From Candidatus Omnitrophota bacterium (GTDB lineage: Bacteria > Omnitrophota > Gorgyraeia > Aquiviventales > Aquiviventaceae), in the NCBI GenBank assembly GCA_016180575.1, contig JACPAY010000017.1, positions 1-40,653 of the forward strand: a stretch of DNA of 40,653 nt, given 5' to 3'. A program made the translations under genes and the position numbers. The notes beneath the pieces are model-generated. The model was not told where the DNA came from. It made no database searches and worked only from the letters and a program-made list of their open reading frames with translations. The first letter of the stretch is position 1; every line of letters begins with the position of its first letter. This document shows positions 1 through 8,147 of the stretch, piece by piece.

Positions 1-933
1 GCTGTTCTTGCCCTCCAGCCCCATCCACACCCACGAGATGCCGAGGCGCACGAGTTGTTCGATGGGGTAGGATTGCACCACGTGCGCCGAGCTGAAGACA
101 TACAGCGACCACGACTTGCCGTGCTCCTCGATGAGTTCCAGGAGCCGCAGGGCGCGCTTTTTGTGCAGCAGGAAGTTCTCATCCATGACGAAGAACGAGC
201 GGACCCCCATGCCCTGCTCGATGCCGCACATGACGCGGAACAGCTCATCGCCGGTCTCATAGAAATTGATGAACTTGCCCTTGCCGCCGAACATCGCGGA
301 GGTCGAGCAGAAGTTGCACCCCATCGGGCAGCCGACGGAGGGGATCAGGGTGGCGGCCGCCTGGCGCCCGCTGTTGCTCACCTGGAGCCCCATCGTCCGC
401 GTGCCGATGGCGGAGGAGATCAGCGGATGGTGAACCGGCCGGCCGGCGTCCTCGCCCAGAAACTGCCGGAACCACCGGACGCCTTCTCCCGGCGCGATGT
501 GATCCGCGTCGACATACTCGGCGAGGCCGGGCCTGTTGGCGATGTGGCCGCCCACGACGATCGTGGCGCGCGGCAGGTGCTCGCGAACCAGGCTGCACAT
601 CTTCTTGACCTTTTCGATGTTCGTCAGAATCGAGCTGATGCCGACGATGTCATACTCGAAGCTTTGCAGCTCGCTGACAAACCGATCCAGCGTCGGGAAA
701 TCCAGCAGGGTGCAGGGGGCGGCTATGTTGGTCTGGATCAGCATGATGCCCCAGGAGCGGTGGAACATGCGCAGGGAAAACGGCCCCTCCGCGCGCGTGA
801 CCTGGTTCTGATACAGCTCCATCGGATTGATGGCGCGGCTGCCATACTCGTCATCCCGGCCATACGGTCCGAAGACGCTGGTGAGCAAAATCTTGGCGCG
901 CGAGCCAAGCGGATGGACGGGCGGCGTGCTCAT
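1..933 (-). CDS. B12-binding-type radical SAM protein (3' end beyond window)
   Basis: Absent from the ORF track because no stop occurs before base 1, but the minus frame is open from an ATG at 933 to the edge (about 311 codons). The N-terminal ~190 residues look like a Rossmann-type cobalamin-binding domain (segments such as YDIVGISSI and ATIVVGGHIANRPG). I do not see the classic DxHxxG histidine motif, so B12 binding may be base-off or lost. A radical SAM cluster motif follows, SVGCPMGCNFCSTS (Cx3Cx2C), which would bind the [4Fe-4S] cluster that cleaves S-adenosylmethionine. The start codon overlaps the stop of the upstream radical SAM gene as ATGA, so the two are translationally coupled. 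B12 radical SAM enzymes often methylate unactivated carbons or remodel rings; the substrate cannot be told here. Class assignment is good, reaction unknown. Confidence 0.85.
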   Translation of the reverse strand, partial: MSTPPVHPLGSRAKILLTSVFGPYGRDDEYGSRAINPMELYQNQVTRAEGPFSLRMFHRSWGIMLIQTNIAAPCTLLDFPTLDRFVSELQSFEYDIVGISSILTNIEKVKKMCSLVREHLPRATIVVGGHIANRPGLAEYVDADHIAPGEGVRWFRQFLGEDAGRPVHHPLISSAIGTRTMGLQVSNSGRQAAATLIPSVGCPMGCNFCSTSAMFGGKGKFINFYETGDELFRVMCGIEQGMGVRSFFVMDENFLLHKKRALRLLELIEEHGKSWSLYVFSSAHVVQSYPIEQLVRLGISWVWMGLEGKNS

Positions 934-2144
934 GCGATCTCCTCATCGGTCAGGTAGCAGGCGGGGTCCGGCGCCCAGGGGTCGCCCGAGGCCTGGAGGG
1001 CGCGGACCCGGAACGAGCCGCCGCAGACTTCCTGCCATCGGCACTCCCCGCACCGGCCCGTGAGGAGCGGCAGCCGGTTGCGCAGGCCGTCCAGCAGCGG
1101 GTCGCGCGGGTCGGTCCAGATCTCCGAGAACGGGCGGACCCGGATGTTGCCCACGGCGTGCGTCTGCCAGAACTGGTCCGGATGGACGTCCCCGCACGCG
1201 TCGATGTTCGCGATCCCGACGCCGGAGGAGTTGGCGCCGCCGCCGTTCCACTCAAGGCACTCCCAGGTCCGCCGCGCGAACGAGGCGCGCTCCCGCAGCA
1301 GCGTCAGGTAGAGGTAGATGCCGTCGACATGGTTGTCCACCGTCAGCACGTCCACCCGCCGGCCGCTCCGGTGCGCCGACGCGGTCCAGTGGAAGATCCG
1401 GTCCAGCGCCTGGCGGGTCTCCGCGTGCGTGAGGTCATCCGCGGCGATCCGGCTGCCGCGGCCGGAATAGACGAGGTGGTAGAAGCAGACGCGGTCGATC
1501 CCCTCTTGCTCGACGAACGCGAAGATCTCCGGCAGCGCCTCGAAGTTGCGCCGGGTCAGGGTGAACCGGAGGCCCACCTTCTGCCCGACCGCCTTGAGGT
1601 GCCGAAGGCCCCCCAGCGCCTTCTCGAAGGCGCCCCGCTGGCCTCTGAACTGGTCGTTGACCTTCCCCAGTCCATCGAACGAAATCCCGACGTAGCTGAA
1701 CCCGGTTTCCCGGATCCGCTGCGCCGCTCCCTCGTCGATGAGCGTGCCGTTCGTGGAGAGCGTCAGCCGAAGGTCCAGCGACCGGGCCGCCTCGGCCAGC
1801 TCGAAGAAGTGCGGGTGGTAGAGCGGCTCGCCCCCGGAGAGCAGGAGCGCGGGGATCCGGAACTGCGCCAGGTCCGCCAGCATGGCCTTGGCCTCCGGCA
1901 CCGTGAGCTCCCCCTGATACGGCTGGTCCGCCGAGTCGCTGTAGCAGTGGACGCAGTGGAGGTTGCACCGCCGGCTCATCGTCCAGACGACGACGGGCCG
2001 CCGCTCGCGCGCGGAGGCGGGCACCTCGTGCGGCTGCGACTCCGTCGGGTGAGGCATGCCATGCGCCGGCCCGCGCGTGTGGCCATAGCGCAGCGGGTCG
2101 CCGGTCGTGTCGAGGCCGCAGTAGAGCTTGGTGACGTTGATCAT
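930..2144 (-). CDS. NirJ/AhbC-like radical SAM/SPASM protein
   Basis: 404 residues. The N-terminus MINVTKLYCGLDT resembles AhbC (12,18-didecarboxysiroheme deacetylase) and NirJ-type heme d1 proteins. The radical SAM motif is CNLHCVHC (Cx3Cx2C) near residue 60. SAM-binding elements LLSGGEPLYHP and LSTNGTLID follow. A C-terminal SPASM-type cysteine cluster (CGECRWQEVCGG and a later Cys) should hold auxiliary Fe-S clusters. In the known families these enzymes remove side chains from siroheme-derived tetrapyrroles. Position just downstream of a siroheme reductase and a cysteine desulfurase, in the nos operon, supports tetrapyrrole or cofactor work, but I see no other ahb or nir maturation genes. 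It overlaps the next radical SAM gene by 4 nt. A peptide-modifying SPASM enzyme is the main alternative. Confidence 0.8.
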   Translation of the reverse strand: MINVTKLYCGLDTTGDPLRYGHTRGPAHGMPHPTESQPHEVPASARERRPVVVWTMSRRCNLHCVHCYSDSADQPYQGELTVPEAKAMLADLAQFRIPALLLSGGEPLYHPHFFELAEAARSLDLRLTLSTNGTLIDEGAAQRIRETGFSYVGISFDGLGKVNDQFRGQRGAFEKALGGLRHLKAVGQKVGLRFTLTRRNFEALPEIFAFVEQEGIDRVCFYHLVYSGRGSRIAADDLTHAETRQALDRIFHWTASAHRSGRRVDVLTVDNHVDGIYLYLTLLRERASFARRTWECLEWNGGGANSSGVGIANIDACGDVHPDQFWQTHAVGNIRVRPFSEIWTDPRDPLLDGLRNRLPLLTGRCGECRWQEVCGGSFRVRALQASGDPWAPDPACYLTDEEIA

Positions 2145-2147
2145 GGG

Positions 2148-3323
2148 TCACGCATGGACGCTGGCCGCGTGCGGCGCCGGGGACGCGGCCTCCTTCAGCG
2201 CCTCGAGGCACAGCTCGATCTCCTGTTCGGTCGTGAAGTATCCCGGGCTGATCCGCACGGTGCCGTCGGGGAACGTCCCGATCAGCCGATGCGCGCCCGG
2301 CGCGCAGTGCAGCCCTGCGCGCACCGCGATCCGATGCCGGTCATTGAGCTGCTCGGCGACCTGCGCCGGGCTCCTGCCGGCCACCGTCAGGGAGAGCACG
2401 GCCACCCGCCCCTCCAGCGAGGCGGGGCCATAGAGCGTGAAGCGCTCATCTCCGCGCAGGCCGTCGAGCAGCCGGGCGGCCAACGAAAGCTCATGGGCCC
2501 GGATCCAGTCCACCCCATACTGCAGGATGAACCGGACCGATTCCCTCAAGCCCGCCAGTCCCAGGACGTTCGGCGAACCCGCCTCCAGCGCGTAGGGCAA
2601 CTGGTCAGGCTGCAGGGGCAGCTCGGAGAAGACGCCGGTGCCCCCTTCGCGCCAGGGGCTCAACGCCGCGCGCGGCCCGACGTACAGCCCGCCGGTTCCC
2701 GGCAGCCCCAGCAGCGCCTTGTGCCCGGGGAACGCCAACAGGTCGATCTGGGATGCCTCGACGTCGATCGGCACGGCGCCGGCGGTCTGGGAGGCGTCGA
2801 CGAGAAACAGCGCCCCCCACTCGCGGACGATCCGTCCGATCGACCCAATCGGCTGCAGCGAGCCGAGGACGTTGGAGCCGTGGAGGACCGCGACGAGCCG
2901 CGTGCGGCCGGTCAGCGCCCCCCGGATGTCCGCCGGGTCGATGAGCCCTTCGGGCGAGGCGCCGACGCGGGTCACGCGGATCAGCCCCTGGCGCTCCAGT
3001 CGGTTGAGCGGGCGCGCGACCGAATTGTGCTCCAGCACCGTCGTGACGACATGGTCGCCCGCCCGCAGCGTCCCTTTGATGGCGAGGTTGAGCGCGTCCG
3101 TCGCATTGAGCGTGAACACGATGCGGCGGGGATCGCTCGCATGGAACAGCTCGGCCAGGCACTGCCGCGTGTCTTCAACAAGTGACTCGGCCTGGCGCGC
3201 CAGCTCATAGCTGCCGCGCCCGGGGCAGCCCCCGAACTCCTCGAGATAGCCGCGGAGGCGCTCGTACACCCGAGGAGGCTTCGGGTAGGAGGTGGCGGCG
3301 TTGTCGAGGTAGACGGTCCGCAT
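2148..3323 (-). CDS. Cysteine desulfurase (class V aminotransferase, NifS-like)
   Basis: About 391 residues, usual family length. PLP enzyme expected to take sulfur from L-cysteine as a persulfide on its own cysteine. The N-terminus VYLDNAATSYPKP is the family signature. The PLP-binding lysine lies in FPGHKALLG and the catalytic cysteine in RAGLHCAPGAHR. It resembles the stand-alone desulfurase subfamily rather than the SufS at 18.3-19.5 kb, so this genome has at least two. The ORF track starts at GTG 3326, which overlaps the previous stop as GTGA; I prefer the ATG one codon later because family members begin MxTVYLDNAAT. Placement between a siroheme reductase and radical SAM enzymes suggests it supplies sulfur for their Fe-S clusters or for a sulfur-containing cofactor. 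Confidence 0.9.
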   Translation of the reverse strand: MRTVYLDNAATSYPKPPRVYERLRGYLEEFGGCPGRGSYELARQAESLVEDTRQCLAELFHASDPRRIVFTLNATDALNLAIKGTLRAGDHVVTTVLEHNSVARPLNRLERQGLIRVTRVGASPEGLIDPADIRGALTGRTRLVAVLHGSNVLGSLQPIGSIGRIVREWGALFLVDASQTAGAVPIDVEASQIDLLAFPGHKALLGLPGTGGLYVGPRAALSPWREGGTGVFSELPLQPDQLPYALEAGSPNVLGLAGLRESVRFILQYGVDWIRAHELSLAARLLDGLRGDERFTLYGPASLEGRVAVLSLTVAGRSPAQVAEQLNDRHRIAVRAGLHCAPGAHRLIGTFPDGTVRISPGYFTTEQEIELCLEALKEAASPAPHAASVHA

Positions 3324-3592
3324 CACGCCGGGCGGCGGTCCTGGATGTCCCCCTCAGGCAGGGACTCGCTCGATGAGACGGCAAACGGCCACTGGCCGCA
3401 GCTCGTCGTGAACGCGCAGTCGAGGTTGAAGCACCCCTCCTCCTTGTCCAGGCAGTTCACGATCCGCCACGAGCCATCCGCCTGCTTCGTGAGGATCGCC
3501 CAGACCTCCTTCCCCAAGAGCGCACAGATGGTGGGATAGTAGCGAACCGCCGTCCGCTGCGCTGATTTCATGTGCCCGTTCTCTTCTGCCAT
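3323..3592 (-). CDS. Small cysteine-rich protein of unknown function
   Basis: 89 residues from ATG 3592, preceded by a purine-rich GGTGGAG ribosome site; the ORF-track start at 3616 adds only non-conserved-looking residues. I do not recognise the family. The centre carries CLDKEEGCFNLDCAFTTSCG (Cx6Cx5Cx5C), which could hold zinc or an iron-sulfur cluster, and an earlier TICALLG Cys. There is no signal peptide or membrane segment, so it is probably cytoplasmic. It lies 11 nt after the nitrite/sulfite reductase stop and its own stop overlaps the start of the cysteine desulfurase, so it is certainly in the operon. A role as an Fe-S or sulfur-handling partner of those two enzymes is inference. 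Confidence 0.7.
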   Translation of the reverse strand: MAEENGHMKSAQRTAVRYYPTICALLGKEVWAILTKQADGSWRIVNCLDKEEGCFNLDCAFTTSCGQWPFAVSSSESLPEGDIQDRRPA

Positions 3593-3603
3593 GTCTCCAC
3601 CCC

Positions 3604-5175
<1,572 letters not shown>

Positions 5176-5268
5176 CTGCTTGTCCTTGAGCCCGCGGATC
5201 CCGTAGATGCCAAGCTGATCTGTGGGGCACAGCGTAGCCCATCCACGTCCTGTCCACTATGATATCGG

Positions 5269-6006
5269 TCATGGGTTTGCAAACGCGAACGCCACCGTCT
5301 GCGATTCGCCGCCTTGCACCGTCACCGTCGCCCGCTGGGTGCCAAGCGCGCTGTGCCACGCCTCCAGGGTGTACGTCCCCGGCGGGAGGCCGGAGAGGGA
5401 GAAGGCGCCGTCCTCGCCGGTCACGGCGAAGAACGGGTGCGCCAGCACATGCAGGTAGGCGGTCATCCAGAAATGGACATCGCACTTGAGCGGGACGCCG
5501 ATCTCCGGCTTCTTCAGCACCTTGGTCGTCTTCATGCCCTGCACCGGCTGCGCGATGTTGAACGACTGGCCGAGCTTCGACTGGGCGCGGACGTTGTGCA
5601 GGACCGGGTCGTCGTTCCGCACCTCGATCGGCTGGCCGGCCATGACCGCCCCCACGTGCGGCGCAAAGACGCAGCCGCGCTGCTCGAAGACGAGCGGCTC
5701 GGCCGGAGCGGCGAACTCCCCCGGCACCGCGTCCGTCACGTAGATGAGGACGTCGCGCACCGTCCCGTTGGGATTGACCACGAGGTCTTCTTTGAGAGGC
5801 GGGTGGTCGCCGTGGGCGATCGCGCACTGCTTCTCCGCCCCGAATTCGATCGGCTGGACCGCGGGCGGCGTCCCCATGAACGCCACCGTGCCGGTCACCG
5901 TGCCGCCCCCACCCGTATCAGATACCGAGTCCGCTTTGGTATCTGATACCAAGGTGGCGGCTGCGGCAAGGACCACCGCCCACCCGATCACTTGATGATG
6001 TCGCAT
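5269..6006 (-). CDS. Exported cupredoxin-like protein with carboxypeptidase-regulatory-like domain
   Basis: 245 residues from ATG 6006, chosen because GGAGGAGGGG lies just upstream; the ORF-track start at 6285 overlaps nosL. A signal peptide (MRHHQVIGWAVVLAAAATL) directs export. The middle resembles a cupredoxin: NDDPVLHNVRA and KCDVHFWMTAYLHV place His, Cys, His and Met as type-1 copper ligands. The C-terminus, DGAFSLSGLPPGTYTLEAWH, is a carboxypeptidase-regulatory-like beta domain common behind such cupredoxins. It lies 22 nt after nosL in the nos operon, so a periplasmic electron carrier or copper protein serving NosZ is plausible; no nos c-type cytochrome is present here. Oddity: a palindrome at 5915-5949 is translated in frame as VSDTKADSVSDT, right after the hydrophobic core of the signal peptide. 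Confidence 0.75.
   Translation of the reverse strand: MRHHQVIGWAVVLAAAATLVSDTKADSVSDTGGGGTVTGTVAFMGTPPAVQPIEFGAEKQCAIAHGDHPPLKEDLVVNPNGTVRDVLIYVTDAVPGEFAAPAEPLVFEQRGCVFAPHVGAVMAGQPIEVRNDDPVLHNVRAQSKLGQSFNIAQPVQGMKTTKVLKKPEIGVPLKCDVHFWMTAYLHVLAHPFFAVTGEDGAFSLSGLPPGTYTLEAWHSALGTQRATVTVQGGESQTVAFAFANP
5915..5949. repeat. Palindromic element inserted in frame in cupredoxin-like gene
   Basis: Inverted repeat with arms GTATCAGATACC and GGTATCTGATAC around a short spacer. It is a diverged copy of the perfect palindrome at 25634-25674. It is read in frame as VSDT-KADS-VSDT between the signal peptide and the mature domain, so the host gene stays open. Confidence 0.85.
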
Positions 6007-6028
6007 GTCCCCTCCTCCATTCTGTGCG

Positions 6029-6451
6029 TCATTGACGCAGGACGATGGCGGGCAGCTCCTCGAACCGCACGACCTCGCCCCGCATCTCGCGGCCCACTTG
6101 CGCCGCGTCCTCATCGGCTGCCAACGCCACGAGCCCGGAGCCCATGGGCGTGGCCAGCTCCGCGCTGTGCACGAAGGCCGCCTCCTCAGCCGCCAGCCAC
6201 TCATCGGTCCGGTACGCGTGGACCCATACCGCCTTGGGCGGTCCAGGATGCTGCGCCTGGTAACGGACCAGGCACCCGATATCATCGAATGTCTGCGCCT
6301 CGCCGGCCGCGGGCACCAACGCCGCAGCGTACCGGGCGTCCCCGCAGGGCTCCTCTCCGTAGCGGATCGCCGGCGGCCGCGCGCTGGACCGCTCCTGGCA
6401 GCCGGCGAGCAGCAGGCCGCTCGCCAGCCAGGGCGCGGCCAGCCGGCCCAT
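6029..6451 (-). CDS. nosL: NosL copper-chaperone lipoprotein
   Basis: 140 residues. The ORF track hides it inside the 6029-7684 frame; the real start is ATG 6451, overlapping the nosY stop as TGATG. The N-terminus MGRLAAPWLASGLLLAGCQE is a lipoprotein signal with lipobox LLAGC, so the protein is membrane-anchored outside the cytoplasm. NosL proteins bind Cu(I) and pass it to NosD or NosZ for assembly of the CuZ site. The PCGDARYAAALVP and DDIGCLVRYQAQHP segments and the C-terminal Met-rich SAELATPMGSGLVAL fit the family. It is the last core nos gene of the cluster and is followed after 22 nt by the cupredoxin-like gene. Confidence 0.88.
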   Translation of the reverse strand: MGRLAAPWLASGLLLAGCQERSSARPPAIRYGEEPCGDARYAAALVPAAGEAQTFDDIGCLVRYQAQHPGPPKAVWVHAYRTDEWLAAEEAAFVHSAELATPMGSGLVALAADEDAAQVGREMRGEVVRFEELPAIVLRQ

Positions 6452-7281
6452 CAGACCGCTCCCCGCCGCGTGAAGACCCGCAGCGCCACGCCCATCGGGA
6501 CGAGGATCCAGGCCGCGAGCCACGCCGCCATCAAGGGCGCGAGGTGCGTGCCGAGCACGTCGGCCGCATACCGGCCTGAGGGCCCCAGCGCGTCGACGGT
6601 GCCGTGCATGGCCCGGAGGGCGCCGAGCTTGAAGGCCTGAATCGGATTGGCCAGGGACGCCCACAGGAGCTCGGCCGGCCCGAGTTTCAGGACCATCGCG
6701 GTCCCCATGAGCCCGAGGTCGCTGAGGAAGACCATCGCGAGCCAGCAGCCGAGCGCCAGGCCAAGCGCCGTTGACGTGCGGCGCGTCACGACTGAGATGC
6801 AGAATCCGAGCGCCAGATGCATCAGCCCCAAGAGGAGGGTGAAAATGACCAGCACCGCGTAGCTTCCCGCGTGGCTCATCCCGCCATAGCGGGCGACCAC
6901 CGCCCCGCTTGCGCCAAAGCCGACGAGGAGTGATCCGGCCAGCGCCACAGCGCTCCCCGCGAATTTGCCCGCCAGCACCTCGGCCGGCGTCACCGGCTGG
7001 GCGAGCAGGGTGAGCAGCGTGCCCTGCTCGCGCTCCCCCGCGACGCTCAACGCCCCCATGAGCAGCCCCATCAGCGGCACGATGACCATGACGAGATGGA
7101 GGAGGCTGGCTGCGGTGCGGCCGAATCCCGCCACCCCGAACGTCCCAAGCCCTGAGAGGCCGAGGTAGCTCAGCGCAAGCGCCAGCACCCCGAAGACCGC
7201 CGCGCACAGCACGAACCACCGGTTGCGCTGCGCCTCGCGGAGCTCGTGGCGCAGAATGGTGCGGACGATGTGGAGATCCAT
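6451..7281 (-). CDS. nosY: NosY ABC transporter permease
   Basis: 276 residues, the usual NosY length, with about six membrane segments (for example WFVLCAAVFGVLALALSYL near the start and AAWLAAWILVPMGVALRVF near the end). The cytoplasmic loop GEREQGTLLTLLAQPVTPAEVLAGKF is typical of ABC-2/NosY permeases. With NosF and NosD it forms the NosDFY complex needed to mature the NosZ CuZ cluster. The start overlaps the nosF stop and its own stop overlaps the nosL start, both as TGATG, giving tight coupling of nosF-nosY-nosL. Confidence 0.92.
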   Translation of the reverse strand: MDLHIVRTILRHELREAQRNRWFVLCAAVFGVLALALSYLGLSGLGTFGVAGFGRTAASLLHLVMVIVPLMGLLMGALSVAGEREQGTLLTLLAQPVTPAEVLAGKFAGSAVALAGSLLVGFGASGAVVARYGGMSHAGSYAVLVIFTLLLGLMHLALGFCISVVTRRTSTALGLALGCWLAMVFLSDLGLMGTAMVLKLGPAELLWASLANPIQAFKLGALRAMHGTVDALGPSGRYAADVLGTHLAPLMAAWLAAWILVPMGVALRVFTRRGAV

Positions 7282-8147
7282 CAGGGATTCCCCAGCTCAA
7301 GGTCCAGGAGGGGGATCCCGGCCTCCAGGAGCCGCTGGATGGGCTCGACCTTCCGGCCTTCGGGCACCCCCACCCAGAGCTGCATGCCGTTGCGCTCGAC
7401 GGCGAACCCGCGCGCAGCCAGGAGCCCGGCCGCCTGCGCCATCCGGTCGTGGGCGACGGTGAGGCACACGACCGTCCGCGCCGAAAGCGACGCCGCCACG
7501 AGCTGCGGCGGGCCCTCGCTGATCTTGCGCCCCTGTTCCAGCACGACCACGCGGTCCGCCAGCTTCCAGACCTCGCCGACCCGGTGCAGGCAGCAGAGCA
7601 GCGTCTTGCCGGACCGCTTGAGCTGGTCCAGCAGGACGGAGAACTCGCGCCGCGACGCCGCGTCGAGGTTGCTGGTCGGCTCATCGAGCAGCAGCACCGG
7701 CGGGTCGGGCAGGAGCGCCACCACCAGCGCCAGCTTCTGCTTCATCCCGCCGGAGAGCGTCCGCACCGGTTGGCGCGCGGCGCTCAGGAGCTGCCACTGG
7801 TCGAGCAGCGCGGTGGCGCGGGCGGGAGCGAGCCGCCGCAGCCGGGCATAGAAGGCGACCGTCTCCCACACCGTCTGCTCGCCTGGGAACCGGATCTCCT
7901 GCGGCACGTAGCCCAGCTTGGCGCGCGCCGCCTTGCCCTGCGCGCACACCTCATGCCCCAGCACCTGGATCGATCCGTCAAACGGCACGATCCCGAGGAC
8001 GCACCGAAGGACCGTGGTCTTCCCCGCCCCATTGGCGCCCCAGAGCACGACGGTCTCGCGCGGGGCCACCGAGAAGTCGAGGTGGTCCACGGCGACGAGG
8101 CTGCCGAAGCGCTTCACGAGCTGTCGGACGGCGATGGCGGAGGTCAT
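7281..8147 (-). CDS. nosF: NosF ABC transporter ATPase
   Basis: 288 residues from ATG 8147, chosen because it overlaps the nosD stop as ATGA; the ORF track starts 10 codons earlier. Walker A is GANGAGKTT, the ABC signature LSGGMKQKLAL and Walker B VLLLDEPTSNLD. Cytoplasmic ATPase that powers the NosDFY machinery for NosZ copper-site maturation. The C-terminal ~90 residues after the ATPase core match the NosF/CcmA-like extension. It is flanked by nosD and nosY with overlaps on both sides. Confidence 0.92.
   Translation of the reverse strand: MTSAIAVRQLVKRFGSLVAVDHLDFSVAPRETVVLWGANGAGKTTVLRCVLGIVPFDGSIQVLGHEVCAQGKAARAKLGYVPQEIRFPGEQTVWETVAFYARLRRLAPARATALLDQWQLLSAARQPVRTLSGGMKQKLALVVALLPDPPVLLLDEPTSNLDAASRREFSVLLDQLKRSGKTLLCCLHRVGEVWKLADRVVVLEQGRKISEGPPQLVAASLSARTVVCLTVAHDRMAQAAGLLAARGFAVERNGMQLWVGVPEGRKVEPIQRLLEAGIPLLDLELGNP

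Noticed and set aside
55-957. 300-aa plus-strand ORF at the left edge
   Set aside because: Antisense to the B12-type radical SAM gene, whose CxxxCxxC motif is clear on the minus strand.
1158-3185. 675-aa plus-strand ORF
   Set aside because: Antisense shadow of the radical SAM and cysteine desulfurase genes; composition biased to R/G/A and no recognisable domain.
5259-5272. ATGATATCGGTCAT as a fourth Crp/Fnr site
   Set aside because: It coincides with the start codon of the reductase inside an operon, has poorer symmetry and no suitable -10 downstream; probably chance.
6029-7684. 551-aa minus-strand ORF as one protein
   Set aside because: Only its last 140 residues (NosL) are real; the rest is an out-of-frame reading of nosY and nosF.
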